Positions 1 through 8,298 of a DNA stretch of 64,000 bases are shown piece by piece. Below the pieces are notes generated by a model that saw only the letters and a program-made list of their open reading frames with translations, made no database searches and was not told the origin of the DNA. Positions within the stretch are counted from its first letter, which is position 1. Each line of letters opens with the position of its first letter. Both the position numbers and the translations under genes were made by a program. Origin of the DNA: Xanthomonas theicola. GTDB taxonomy: Bacteria; Pseudomonadota; Gammaproteobacteria; Xanthomonadales; Xanthomonadaceae. The stretch covers positions 2,334,001-2,398,000 of the forward strand of contig NZ_CP049017.1 of NCBI RefSeq assembly GCF_014236795.1, written 5' to 3'.

Positions 1-1
1 C

Positions 2-235
2 GTTGCCATGCGGGCGGCGGCCGTCACGGGATTGTGCGGCGTGGGGAACGTGCACTACAGCGCCAGGGCGACGCTGGCCCAGGCCGAACAGCGCCGGGCC
101 GGAATCGCGTCCCTGGACCGCGTTGCACGGGCCGATCTGGTTCCCTGCGGCGAAGACAGGCTCTGCGCCGACTTCGAGAAGAAGGGGCAGCGCTACCGCG
201 ACCACGGCCAATATCGGGTCATCACCCTGCGCCAA
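2..235 (+). pseudogene. C-terminal remnant of a coiled-coil/membrane protein (paralogue of the gene at 16863-17480)
   Basis: The frame beginning at position 2 encodes a segment (LAQAEQRRAGIASLD, then PCGEDRLCADF, then YRVITL) that aligns in order with the C-terminus of the protein at 16863-17480 (GQAERRLAHLRALD, PCGDGYCASVD, YYRIKP). The start lies outside the window. No stop occurs where the homologue ends; the frame stays open far beyond it, so the gene has lost its natural end and is probably decayed. In the second copy this family sits directly downstream of an effector-like gene. The function is unknown; a membrane-anchored helper or immunity role is only an inference. Confidence 0.5.
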
Positions 236-389
236 TCCCCTGCGCGCAGAACCCCTGGTGCCGCGATTGCGCGGCGTCGCGCCTGCGAAACCGGGAGCGT
301 TTGTCAACCGACTCCCCGGCCAAAACCGCGTACCTTGGTCGCGCCTGGAATGCAGGCACAGACTCCCCATCCAGTGGAAAGGACGCGTC

Positions 390-824
390 ATGGAAATCAA
401 GGCAAAAACTCGGCTGACGTTCGCCGGCATGACGGCCGGCGCTCTCCTGGCTGGCGTCAATGTCGCACAGGCATGCTGTCCGGATGGTGGGCATGGCGCT
501 GCGGTGGCGGTCACCGGACTGGGCGAGCGTGCGCCCAAGGCCGAAAACCTGGCGCTGGATCCCACATGGCGCATCTACGAGTTCGAGCGCGATGGCGTGA
601 CCTATCTGCAGATCAACGACCTGACGGGCACGGTTCGCGCCGGGGTCGGCCAGATCAAGGACACTCTGTGGGTCCTGCCGATGGGCAAGGATGTTGCGCG
701 GGTCGTGTTGCCGGCGAAGAACGCCGGCCTACACGGCACCGTCGCGTATCGGACATCGCGCTTCACGGTACGCGCTGTGCCCAACACCGCCGGCGACGCC
801 TGGGTCGTCACTGCGACACATTGA
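390..824 (+). CDS. Small exported protein of unknown function
   Basis: The reading frame gives 144 residues. A purine-rich stretch (GGAAAGGA) lies a few bases before the ATG at 390, which I prefer to earlier in-frame starts because it begins a clear signal peptide: MEIKAKTR, then a hydrophobic run, then cleavage near AQA-CC at about residue 30. The mature part is about 110 residues and has no motif I recognise; it is rich in Val and Thr and looks like a small beta-sheet periplasmic protein. Two cysteines follow the predicted cleavage site directly. The 3' end overlaps by 17 bases with the 3' end of the convergent sensor gene at 808-2322. Confidence 0.6.
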   Translation: MEIKAKTRLTFAGMTAGALLAGVNVAQACCPDGGHGAAVAVTGLGERAPKAENLALDPTWRIYEFERDGVTYLQINDLTGTVRAGVGQIKDTLWVLPMGKDVARVVLPAKNAGLHGTVAYRTSRFTVRAVPNTAGDAWVVTATH

Positions 825-2322
825 TCCCTTCGCCGACCGATTCGGACACGAGGAAACTCAAGCTGTATGCATGGCGGCGCCGGCAGGTGCCGCCATGCGT
901 CTTGAGCCTGGCCGCCAGCTCCCAGTCTGCATCGGGATTGCCACGACGCACGGGATCCGGCAGGAATGCATCCGCGATCACCTTGATGGCGATGCCCTGC
1001 TTGCCTCCCACCCGCCACACCCTGGCACCGAGCATGTGCCTGCACGCCGACGGCAGCGTCTCGACCACGTTGAGCACGCAGCGGTAGGCCACCAGCTGCA
1101 AGCCGAGCGACAGGCGCTTGGGATCGCCGTGGAGGCGACACCGGAATTCGGTATTGCACAGATTGCCGCACGCAGGCGACTGCAGGATGTCGTAGAGGCC
1201 CTGTGTCTCGATGCCCAAGGGATACAGCGCAGTCACGTGTTCGTCGAGCAGCTGCGCCTGGATCAGCCCGGTGCGCGTCATTTCCATCGCCGCGGCATGC
1301 TGGCCCTTGGATCGCAGGTAGGCCACGATGTCCTTGCGCAACTTGTTGACGTGCACATTGATGTCGGTGTACTCGACCACGCGCCGCCGCAGGACGCGCT
1401 CGGCCTGCAGATAGCTCGCCTGCGCGAATTGCAGGGCCTCCTCGCGCGCATCGCCAAAGCGACGCGCGCGCTCGAAGGCGGTGGACAGACGCGAGCCGAA
1501 CACGAAGAGTCCCGCGGCAGCGGCGGCGAGCAGCACCTGCACCCGGAATGCATCGGCGTGTTGCGCGGCCAGCGTCATCGCGTCGGGCAGCATGATCCCG
1601 GTGGCGACGTTGGCCAGGACGATCCCGATCGCCGCGCCGCGCCACCCGTGCAGCAACGTCAGCGCGATCGAGGGAAGGATCATCAAGAACATCAGCAGTT
1701 GGTGCGAGAGGCGGTCGTGGCTCAGGCCCGCCACCAGGAACAGGGCCGCGACCGCGCTCATGCCCAGGATCCCGTCCCGGAGCAGGCAGGGAGGCGCCGC
1801 CTCACGATCCTCGCGCCGAAGCCACAGGACGGCCGGCAGGATGAACATCAGCATGCCGAGGTAATCGCCAAGCCAGTAGCGCGTCAACGCCTCCAATGGC
1901 GTCAGGGCGGTGTAGCCCTCGAACAGGGCGTTCAACGTCAGGTTGCACAGCGTGCTCCACAGCGCCAGCACCAGCGAGACAGGCAGCAGCAGGTACTACT
2001 GGTCCAGCAGCCGCGGCATGTAGCGTCGCGCGGTATGCACCATCAGCGCGACGCAGGGCATCAGCAGCAATGAACTCAGATAGGACCACAACGGGCTGGC
2101 GCCTTGTTCTTGCGCCATCGGCACGCGGATCATCAACAAGGCCGCTGCATCGCCTAGCAGCAGGTACGGCCACAACCGGTACGGCAGGAACAACAGCGCC
2201 GCCACCCGCAGTCCCGCCGGCAGGTACCATTGATCCACGGAGCAGCGCCAAGCCACGAGGAATGCGGCGCAGTAGGCCGCGCTCAGCAAGGCTCCCTTGG
2301 CGATGTGCTTTGCAGCGGCCAT
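808..2322 (-). pseudogene. MASE1-type membrane sensor (histidine-kinase-like), interrupted by an in-frame amber stop
   Basis: One continuous frame of about 504 codons runs from ATG at 2322 to TGA at 808, but codon 109 is TAG (1996-1998). Before the stop, roughly 108 residues form three to four membrane segments of MASE1 type; after it, four or five more follow (TRYWLGDYLGMLMFILPAVLWL and others), then a soluble helical part with a dimerisation-like segment (ERVLRRRVVEYTDINVHVN) and a C-terminal region vaguely like a histidine-kinase ATPase domain (LSLGLQLVAYRCVLNVVE), without clear N, G1 or G2 boxes. Probably an intracellular-signalling sensor that is now split. A sequencing error or stop read-through would restore it. 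Confidence 0.65.
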
Positions 2323-2526
2323 TCGACCATCCGCGGCTCATGTCAGAACCACCGACTCTACGAGTCGTGTGCGCGACGGGAGTAGACATTTGGCCGCCTG
2401 TCCGGCCCATGCTCCTTTCCAAAAATCGCCTGCAAACCGCACCCAGAAAAATCGCGCGTGGCGTCACAGTCCATCGCAAAGCTTGCGCTCCCGCTCCCGC
2501 AACTCTCTGTCCAGCGGCGGGTAGAA

Positions 2527-2778
2527 CTACAGCATGGGGAAATCGGGGGCAAACCACGTCAAGCGCAGGAATGCGCCAGTGCCCACGAGCAACAGAACGG
2601 CCAGCATCCAGCCCCACTCTGCGAGCGGCGCCAGTGCATCATGAACCAGTGAGTTCGCATCTGCGCGCACCAGCGCCAGGACACCATCCGCACTGGCGAT
2701 CGCCATCTCGGAAACGTCGGTCGGGGACGGGCGGCGAGATCCCATCGCATACACTAGCCGGACCGGCTTGAAGTTCAT
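2527..2778 (-). CDS. Small single-span membrane protein, unknown
   Basis: An 83-residue frame starts at ATG 2778 with GGAG seven bases upstream. The N-terminal half is soluble and contains an acidic/Ala-rich stretch; residues about 57-75 form one membrane span ([19 protein letters not shown]), and the protein ends with PDFPML. It is divergent from modA, with only 22 bases between the two start codons, so the promoters overlap or the gene is spurious. A longer version starting at 2799 ([11 protein letters not shown]) is possible. I do not recognise the family. Confidence 0.45.
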   Translation of the reverse strand: MNFKPVRLVYAMGSRRPSPTDVSEMAIASADGVLALVRADANSLVHDALAPLAEWGWMLAVLLLVGTGAFLRLTWFAPDFPML

Positions 2779-2800
2779 AACACGCTCCAGGAGCCTCGCC

Positions 2801-3589
2801 ATGTCGTCCCGCCTGCTACGCAGCATGCTGTGCCTGTGTTCGCTCGCCATGGCCGTGGCCATGCCGCCGGCGTGGGCGCAATCCACCTCCGCGCCGCTGA
2901 CCGTGTTCGCCGCCGCCAGCCTCAAGGAATCGCTGGACGAGGCGGCCGCCGCCTACCGGCAGTCCAGCGGCACCCCGGTGCAGGTGTCGTACGCGGCCAG
3001 CTCGGCGCTGGCGCGACAGGTGGAACAGGGCGCGCCGGCGGACGTGTTCCTCTCCGCCGACCTGGAATGGATGAACTACCTGCAACAGCGCCGGCTGGTC
3101 GATCCGGCGCAGCGCCGCAACCTGCTCGGCAACACCCTGGTGCTGGTCGCGCCGGCGGCCAGCGCGGCCAAGCTGGACCTGCGCAAGCCGGGCGCGATCG
3201 CCGCCGCGCTCGGTGCGCAGGGCCGCCTCGCGGTCGGCCAGACCGACAGCGTGCCGGCCGGCAAGTACGCGCGCGCCGCGTTGCGCAAGCTCGGGCAATG
3301 GGACGGCGTGCAGGCGCGGCTGGCCGAATCGGAAAGCGTGCGCGCCGCGCTGATGCTGGTCGCACGCGGCGAAGCGCCGCTGGGCATCGTCTACGGCTCC
3401 GACGCCAAGGCCGACTCCAAGGTGCGGGTCGTGGCGGTGTTCCCCACCGACAGCCATGCGCCGATCGTGTATCCGGTGGCGACGCTGCGCGCGAGCAAGC
3501 ACCCGGCCGCGGCCGACTTCGTGCGCTGGCTGCGCACCGCGCCGGCACAGGCGATCTTCCAGCGCCGCGGCTTTTCGCTGGCACCCTGA
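2801..3589 (+). CDS. modA: Molybdate ABC transporter, periplasmic binding protein
   Basis: ModA captures molybdate (or tungstate) in the periplasm and delivers it to ModBC. I chose ATG 2801 because AGGAG lies eight bases upstream and the product begins with a clean signal peptide ending at PPAWAQS. The mature protein starts with the family hallmark [15 protein letters not shown], followed by [21 protein letters not shown] (oxyanion-binding serines), [11 protein letters not shown] and GIVYGSDA. Its length, 262 residues, is normal. modB and modC follow on the same strand, so this is the first gene of a modABC operon. No ModE-type operator is obvious to me upstream. Confidence 0.95.
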   Translation: MSSRLLRSMLCLCSLAMAVAMPPAWAQSTSAPLTVFAAASLKESLDEAAAAYRQSSGTPVQVSYAASSALARQVEQGAPADVFLSADLEWMNYLQQRRLVDPAQRRNLLGNTLVLVAPAASAAKLDLRKPGAIAAALGAQGRLAVGQTDSVPAGKYARAALRKLGQWDGVQARLAESESVRAALMLVARGEAPLGIVYGSDAKADSKVRVVAVFPTDSHAPIVYPVATLRASKHPAAADFVRWLRTAPAQAIFQRRGFSLAP

Positions 3590-3599
3590 GCCGGTCGCG

Positions 3600-4295
3600 T
3601 TGTTCGCATTCACCCCGCAGGAACTCACCGCGATCGCGCTCAGCGTCAAGGTCGCGCTGGTCGCGGCGCTGGGCAGCCTGCCGTTCGGCGTGGCCTGCGG
3701 CTGGCTGCTGGCGCGGCGCCGCTTTCCCGGCAAGTCGCTGCTGGATGCGTTGCTGCATCTTCCGCTGGTGATGCCGCCGGTGGTCACCGGCTATGCGCTG
3801 CTGATCGTGCTCGGCACGCAGGGAGCGGTCGGCGCCTGGCTGCGCGAGCACCTGGGCGTGCAGTTCGCGTTCCGCTGGACCGGCGCGGCGCTGGCCAGCG
3901 CGGTGATGGGCTTCCCGCTGATGGTGCGCGCGATCCGCCTGGCCCTGGAATCCACCGACCGGCGCCTGGAGGCGGCCGCGGCCACGCTCGGCGCCGCGCC
4001 GTGGCGCGTGTTCTTCACCATCACCCTGCCGCTGGCCTGGCCGGGGCTGGTCGCCGGCGCCGCGCTCGCCTTCGCCAAGGCGCTGGGCGAATTCGGCGCC
4101 ACCATCACCTTCGTGTCGAACATCCCGGGAGAAACCCAGACCCTGTCGGCCGCGATCTACGGCCTGCTGCAGGTCCCCGGCGGTGAATCGGGCATCTGGC
4201 GGCTGGCGGCGGTGGCCTTGGCGATCTCGCTAGGCGCGCTGCTGCTGTCCGAATGGCTGGTGCGGCGCCAGCGCGGGCCGGAGGCGGACGCATGA
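3600..4295 (+). CDS. modB: Molybdate ABC transporter permease
   Basis: Inner-membrane channel of the molybdate importer, about 231 residues with five hydrophobic spans. The EAA loop that docks on ModC is seen as EAAAATLGAAPWRVFFTITLPLAWPG-like sequence around residue 120-145. No ATG lies at the right place; TTG at 3600 (LFAFTPQELTAIALSVKVAL) is the best start, 10 bases after the modA stop. The spacing implies translation coupled to modA. Family length is about 225-230, which supports the TTG start. Confidence 0.92.
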   Translation: MFAFTPQELTAIALSVKVALVAALGSLPFGVACGWLLARRRFPGKSLLDALLHLPLVMPPVVTGYALLIVLGTQGAVGAWLREHLGVQFAFRWTGAALASAVMGFPLMVRAIRLALESTDRRLEAAAATLGAAPWRVFFTITLPLAWPGLVAGAALAFAKALGEFGATITFVSNIPGETQTLSAAIYGLLQVPGGESGIWRLAAVALAISLGALLLSEWLVRRQRGPEADA

Positions 4296-4377
4296 GCCGG
4301 CTGCTCGCCGCTGCGCACCGGCGGTCCGCGGCGCCAACCCGCGTCGTGCCGCGTTCGCCGCACGGGGGCGCGCGCCG

Positions 4378-4995
4378 ATGCTGAGCATCGACATCGAGGT
4401 GCAGCGCGGCCGCTTCCAGCGCCGCCTGCGGATCGAGGAACAGGCACGCGTGGTCGCGCTGGTCGGTCCCTCCGGGGTCGGCAAGACCAGCATGCTCAAC
4501 GCCATCGCCGGCGTGCTGCGGCCGCGCGGCGGGCACATCGTCATCGATGAGCGCGTGCTCTACGACAGCGATGCCGGCATCGACGTGCCGACCCACCGCC
4601 GCCGCATCGGCTACGTGTTCCAGGACGCGCGGCTGTTCCCGCATATGGACGTGCGCCGCAACCTCGGCTACGGCCGCCACGGCCGCGGGCAGATCCAGCG
4701 CTTCGGCTTCGATGCGGTGGTGGAGCTGCTCGGCATCGCCGCGCTGCTGCCGCGGCGCCCGGGCAACCTGTCCGGCGGCGAAGCGCAGCGCGTGGCGATC
4801 GGCCGCGCATTGCTGGCGCAGCCGGCGATCCTGCTGTTCGACGAACCGCTGTCGGCGCTGGACGCGCAGCGCCGCGGCGAACTAATCCCGTACCTGCAGC
4901 GCGTGCGCGACGAAGTGCGCCTGCCGATGCTCTACGTCAGCCACCAGGCCGAGGAAGTGGAACGCATCGCCGATGCGATCCATCGGCTGGACTAG
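4378..4995 (+). CDS. modC: Molybdate ABC transporter ATPase, short form
   Basis: ATPase that powers molybdate uptake. Walker A is GPSGVGKTS, the Q-loop is GYVFQDARLFPHM, the signature is LSGGEAQRVAIGRALL, Walker B is AILLFDEPLSALDAQ and the switch His lies in LYVSHQAEEV. At 205 residues it ends right after the nucleotide-binding domain; classical ModC is about 350 residues and carries a C-terminal TOBE/Mop domain that binds molybdate, which is absent here. An 82-base gap separates it from modB. Confidence 0.92.
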   Translation: MLSIDIEVQRGRFQRRLRIEEQARVVALVGPSGVGKTSMLNAIAGVLRPRGGHIVIDERVLYDSDAGIDVPTHRRRIGYVFQDARLFPHMDVRRNLGYGRHGRGQIQRFGFDAVVELLGIAALLPRRPGNLSGGEAQRVAIGRALLAQPAILLFDEPLSALDAQRRGELIPYLQRVRDEVRLPMLYVSHQAEEVERIADAIHRLD

Positions 4996-5095
4996 GGTCG
5001 GTTGCCGCGATCGGAAGAGGCGGTGGCGCAGGCCGACGCCGCATTCACCGCCGATGGCCAGACTGTGCCATCGCCACCGCCGCGAGGATGCGCCC

Positions 5096-5653
5096 ATGCG
5101 CCGCTACCGCAAGCACGATTTCCCGCTCGACCAGGTGCGCCGGTTCCTGGAACCGGGCCCGGTGGTGTTGGTCGGTTCGGCGTGGAAGGGCCAGCGCGAC
5201 ATCATGACCATGGGCTGGCACATGGTGCTGGAATTCTCGCCATCGCTGATCGCCTGCTGCATTTCCAGCGCCAACCGCAGCTTCGAGCTGGTCCGGCGCA
5301 GCAAGCAATGCACGATCAACCTGCCGACCGCGGACCTGGTCGATACAGTGGTGGGCATCGGCAACAGCAGCGGCGCGCAGCTCGACAAGTTCGCCCACTT
5401 CGGCCTGACCGCGGCAGCCGGCACGCAGGTCGATGCGCCGCTGATCGCAGAGTGCTACGCGAGCTTCGAATGCCGCCTGCACGACGGCAGCCGGATCGCC
5501 AGGCATAACCTGTTCGTCTGGGAAGTGGTCAAGGCGCACGTCGCCACCTCGCCGAAACTGCCCAGGACCCTGCACTACCGCGGCGACGGCAAGTTCATGC
5601 TGTCCGGCACGGAAATCTCGCGGCGACGCCTGTTCGAGCCGGAGATGCTGTAG
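5096..5653 (+). CDS. Flavin reductase-like / flavoredoxin family protein (FMN-binding split barrel)
   Basis: The product has 185 residues and matches the flavin-reductase-like split-barrel family: GPVVLVGSAWKGQRDIMTMGWHM near the N-terminus (FMN phosphate and ring contacts), then LIACCISSANRSFELVRRSKQCTINLP and a late NLFVWEVV strand. I start at ATG 5096, preceded by GAGG. Such proteins bind FMN and either reduce it with NAD(P)H or act as flavin-based electron carriers. It follows modABC by 100 bases on the same strand; a metabolic link is not shown by the sequence. Confidence 0.85.
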   Translation: MRRYRKHDFPLDQVRRFLEPGPVVLVGSAWKGQRDIMTMGWHMVLEFSPSLIACCISSANRSFELVRRSKQCTINLPTADLVDTVVGIGNSSGAQLDKFAHFGLTAAAGTQVDAPLIAECYASFECRLHDGSRIARHNLFVWEVVKAHVATSPKLPRTLHYRGDGKFMLSGTEISRRRLFEPEML

Positions 5654-5732
5654 CGGCCATGACAGTGCGGCGGTGGAGAGCCCGAGCCTCTCCCACAACG
5701 GTGCAACAGCCGGGAGGAAAGCGTCCCAGCGC

Positions 5733-6322
5733 TCAGCACGCGCCGCGGCCGCCCATCCGCCCGGCCTGCGCGCTGGCCTTGCCCTCGCGGACCTCGAAGG
5801 TGAACGCGTGGGCCAGCGTCACTGGCACTTCCTCCACCGGCACTGCATCGTCGCAGCGTCCCTCCGCCGTCGGCCGCTGCGCCGGATCGGCGCAGGTGCA
5901 GATCGCCGCAGGCACGAAGCGCCAACGCGCGATGTCGCGCTGCACCGCCTGCAACAGATCGGCGTTGTCCGCCAGCGCGCCGGCGCTGCATTCCTGGCGA
6001 TCGTTCAATGGCTCGCTACGCTGCACGGCGCCTTGCACCGACAGGATCACGCGTACGCACACGGTAGTCGGCGGCAGCGTGCGCCGCGGCGAATCGGCCG
6101 GCAGTTGCCGGTGGCCGCGTCCAGCGGCTGCGGCATGCGGAACACCTGCTGCGGCTGCATCGTGTAGGCCGCGATCGCTCCGCCGGGCGCCGCGCTGGCG
6201 CGCAGCGCGAGCAAGCGCTGGTCTACGGAGTCCAGCCGCTGCGCCTGCTCGCGCAGCGGCTGGCTGGTGCAACTGGCCAAGCACAGGCACAGATAGGCAA
6301 GGCCGAGCCGCCCCATGCTCAT
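5733..6322 (-). pseudogene. Lipoprotein with TonB-like tail, frameshifted
   Basis: The 5' part (from ATG 6322) begins with a lipoprotein signal (GLAYLCLCLASC) and continues to about residue 70 (MPQPLDAATG). Meaningful sequence then moves to another frame near 6095-6110 and continues to 5733 through TTVCVRVILSVQG, RDIARWRFVPAAICTCADP and a conserved-looking Cys-rich end. The pattern of a W-R-F-x-P motif resembles TonB C-terminal-like proteins. It is the third member of the blaI-blaR1-like unit: its start overlaps the end of the gene at 6319. A single-base indel would repair it, so it is either a recent pseudogene or a sequence error. Confidence 0.55.
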
Positions 6323-7839
6323 CGCTCGGCCGTCTTTACGAGCATGCCGCAGTACAGGCTCCGGGACGGGCCTTGGCCATTGGACTGGACGATATCGCAG
6401 GTGTGCTCGCGCGCATCGCCTGTTTCCGCATCCAGCAGATACCAGATATGGTCCGATGCCTTGGCTCCCCCCGGCGGCGCGTCCACAGGCTCAATCCCGG
6501 ATTCGAAGGTGACCGGTATTTTCAGCCGCGACGCAACCGCCCGCCCATGCTCGCGTGCCGGAACGAAGCGCCACTGCCTGGCGGTCGTGATCGCTGACTG
6601 GTCCAATGCCGCATTGCCGCTGCCATGCCCGAGCAACTGCACATCGCTGGCGGTACCGGCCTCGTCCACGCTGACCAACAGCGCCAGCTTTCCCGAGACG
6701 CCCTCGCGCAACGCATCGGGCGGATAGGCCGGCGGCGGCATGAACAACGATGTGGCGGACGTGGTTGCGCGCTTGGCGGACGCGGACGCAGCGCCGGCTG
6801 CCGCAGCGATCGCCATCGGCAGGCGCTTCTGGCCGCCGGCCGGCGCCACGCCCAACGCGGATGCAGTCCCCGCAAGCGGACCCGTGTTCCGCGCTTGCGC
6901 CGTCGACAACGCAGGCGCGATGTCGCTTCCCGCCAACGCGGACGCCTGCAACGGCTGCAGCGGCCATGCCGCAACCCCGCCGCACACGGCCGTCGTCGTC
7001 GCCAGGACGATGCCGGCACGCCGCCGCCGACCGCGCACCGCCGGCCGCTGCAGCATGCCGATCCGGTGCCGCAAGGTCCGCCCGGCCTGCCAATGGCAGC
7101 CGACCGGCAATGCGATCGCATCCAGCTGGGTCTGCAGCATCGCCTCGGCGTAGCTGCGACGCGAACCCGGATGCCGCGCCAGCACCGCCGCATCGCAGGC
7201 CAGTTCCTGGTCGAAGCGAAACCGCGCCGCGGCCCAGTGCAGCAACGGGTCGAACCAGTGCACGCAGCGCAACGCCGCCAGCAGCAGGTTGCAGCGGGTG
7301 TCGCCGCGAGCGATATGCATGCACTCGCGGGCCAGCACCAGTTCCGACTGCGCCGCCCGATAGCGCGGCGCGAAATCCATCGGCACCACCACGCGCGGGC
7401 GCCAGGCGCCCAGCACCAACGGACCGTGCAGCGCATGTTGCGCGTACAGCACGTCATCGGCGCCCTGCGACAGCCGCCCCAGGCTGCGCCGGTAGCGCCG
7501 CTGCTGCCGCCACAACGTGGCGGCCATCGCCGCCGCGCCCAGCATCCACAGCGCGGCCATCCACAGCGCGACAGGGTCGTCCGCCATCGACATCGCAGCA
7601 GCTGCGCCATCCATCCCCTGCGCTACACCCACCAGACCTGCGGCATCGCCAGCGCCAACCGCGCCGGGCGCACATCGCCAGGCCAGCATCGCCAAGGGCA
7701 CCGCGCTCCACAGCGCATAGGCGATGCCGGCCCCGAACAGCCGCCGCAACGGCGCGCGCAACGGCAACACCGCCGCGATCGCCGCGCTGCCGGACAGCGC
7801 CGTGGCCCACACCCCCGCTGCGAAAGGTTCAACGCTCAT
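6319..7839 (-). CDS. BlaR1/M56-type membrane protein with TonB-like C-terminal domain
   Basis: A 506-residue protein. N-terminal membrane spans (about 1-125) are followed by the M56 region: PLVLGAWRPRVVVPMDF, ELVLARECMHIARGD, WFDPLLHWAAARFRFDQELACDAAVL. The zinc-binding HExxH of active members reads RECMH here, so the first His is replaced. After a hinge and another span (about 290) comes a TonB C-terminal-like domain (MPPPAYPPDALREGVSGKLALLVSVDEAG, then ARQWRFVPAREHG). Upstream is a BlaI repressor with a 4-base overlap, as in beta-lactam-sensing pairs. Probable role: membrane sensor that relieves BlaI repression, or an energy-transducing relative; no beta-lactamase gene is adjacent. Confidence 0.8.
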   Translation of the reverse strand: MSVEPFAAGVWATALSGSAAIAAVLPLRAPLRRLFGAGIAYALWSAVPLAMLAWRCAPGAVGAGDAAGLVGVAQGMDGAAAAMSMADDPVALWMAALWMLGAAAMAATLWRQQRRYRRSLGRLSQGADDVLYAQHALHGPLVLGAWRPRVVVPMDFAPRYRAAQSELVLARECMHIARGDTRCNLLLAALRCVHWFDPLLHWAAARFRFDQELACDAAVLARHPGSRRSYAEAMLQTQLDAIALPVGCHWQAGRTLRHRIGMLQRPAVRGRRRRAGIVLATTTAVCGGVAAWPLQPLQASALAGSDIAPALSTAQARNTGPLAGTASALGVAPAGGQKRLPMAIAAAAGAASASAKRATTSATSLFMPPPAYPPDALREGVSGKLALLVSVDEAGTASDVQLLGHGSGNAALDQSAITTARQWRFVPAREHGRAVASRLKIPVTFESGIEPVDAPPGGAKASDHIWYLLDAETGDAREHTCDIVQSNGQGPSRSLYCGMLVKTAER

Positions 7840-8216
7840 CGCCCAGTTCCTGGCTCATCGTCCAGTTTCTGGATCAGTCGTTTGAGTTCGGCGATATCGG
7901 CATCGCTGAGCCTGCCGCGTTCGCTGAAGTGCGCCACCAGCGGCGCGACGCGGCCGCCGAACAGGCGTTCGAGCAGGCCTTCGCTCTGTTGCCGCACCCA
8001 CTGCCCGCGCTCGAGCAGCGGCGCGTACAGATAGCGCCGCCCCTGCCTGTCGGCACGGATCGCGCCCTTGTTGAGCAGCCGGTTGAGCAAGGTCTTGACC
8101 GTGGGCTCGGCCCAGCCGCCATGCCCGGACAGGGCGGCGAACACCTCCTCGGCACTGAGCGGGTGCCGGTTCCACAGCACGTCCATCACCACGGCTTCGG
8201 CATCGCTGATCGGCAT
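7836..8216 (-). CDS. BlaI/MecI-family transcriptional repressor
   Basis: A 126-residue winged-helix repressor. The N-terminus MPISDAEAVVMDVLW and the recognition part GWAEPTVKTLLNRLLNKGAI, followed by the wing GRRYLYAPL, are typical of BlaI/MecI. The C-terminal half forms the dimerisation helices and in this family contains the site cut during induction. I start at ATG 8216; an upstream in-frame ATG at 8273 has poor spacing. The gene ends in an ATGA overlap with the BlaR1-like gene, so the two are co-transcribed and the repressor probably controls its own operon. Confidence 0.9.
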   Translation of the reverse strand: MPISDAEAVVMDVLWNRHPLSAEEVFAALSGHGGWAEPTVKTLLNRLLNKGAIRADRQGRRYLYAPLLERGQWVRQQSEGLLERLFGGRVAPLVAHFSERGRLSDADIAELKRLIQKLDDEPGTGR

Positions 8217-8221
8217 GACGT

Positions 8222-8233
8222 TTACGCCTGTAA
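8222..8233. promoter_or_regulatory. Candidate BlaI operator
   Basis: The inverted repeat TTAC-gcct-GTAA lies just upstream of the blaI start. BlaI/MecI operators are short dyads built on TACA/TGTA, so this is a plausible autoregulatory site. It overlaps the region expected for the ribosome-binding site. A single dyad of this length can arise by chance. Confidence 0.3.
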
Positions 8234-8298
8234 TTTTTCGATTGCACGAGTAAATGGAATCTCTGTGAAGCATGCAACCGCGGCGGCTCGCCTAAGCT

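Noticed and set aside
8..1087. A 359-codon frame on the plus strand
   Set aside because: Only its first 75 codons or so resemble a protein family; the rest is out of frame with the exported protein at 390-824 and has shadow composition.
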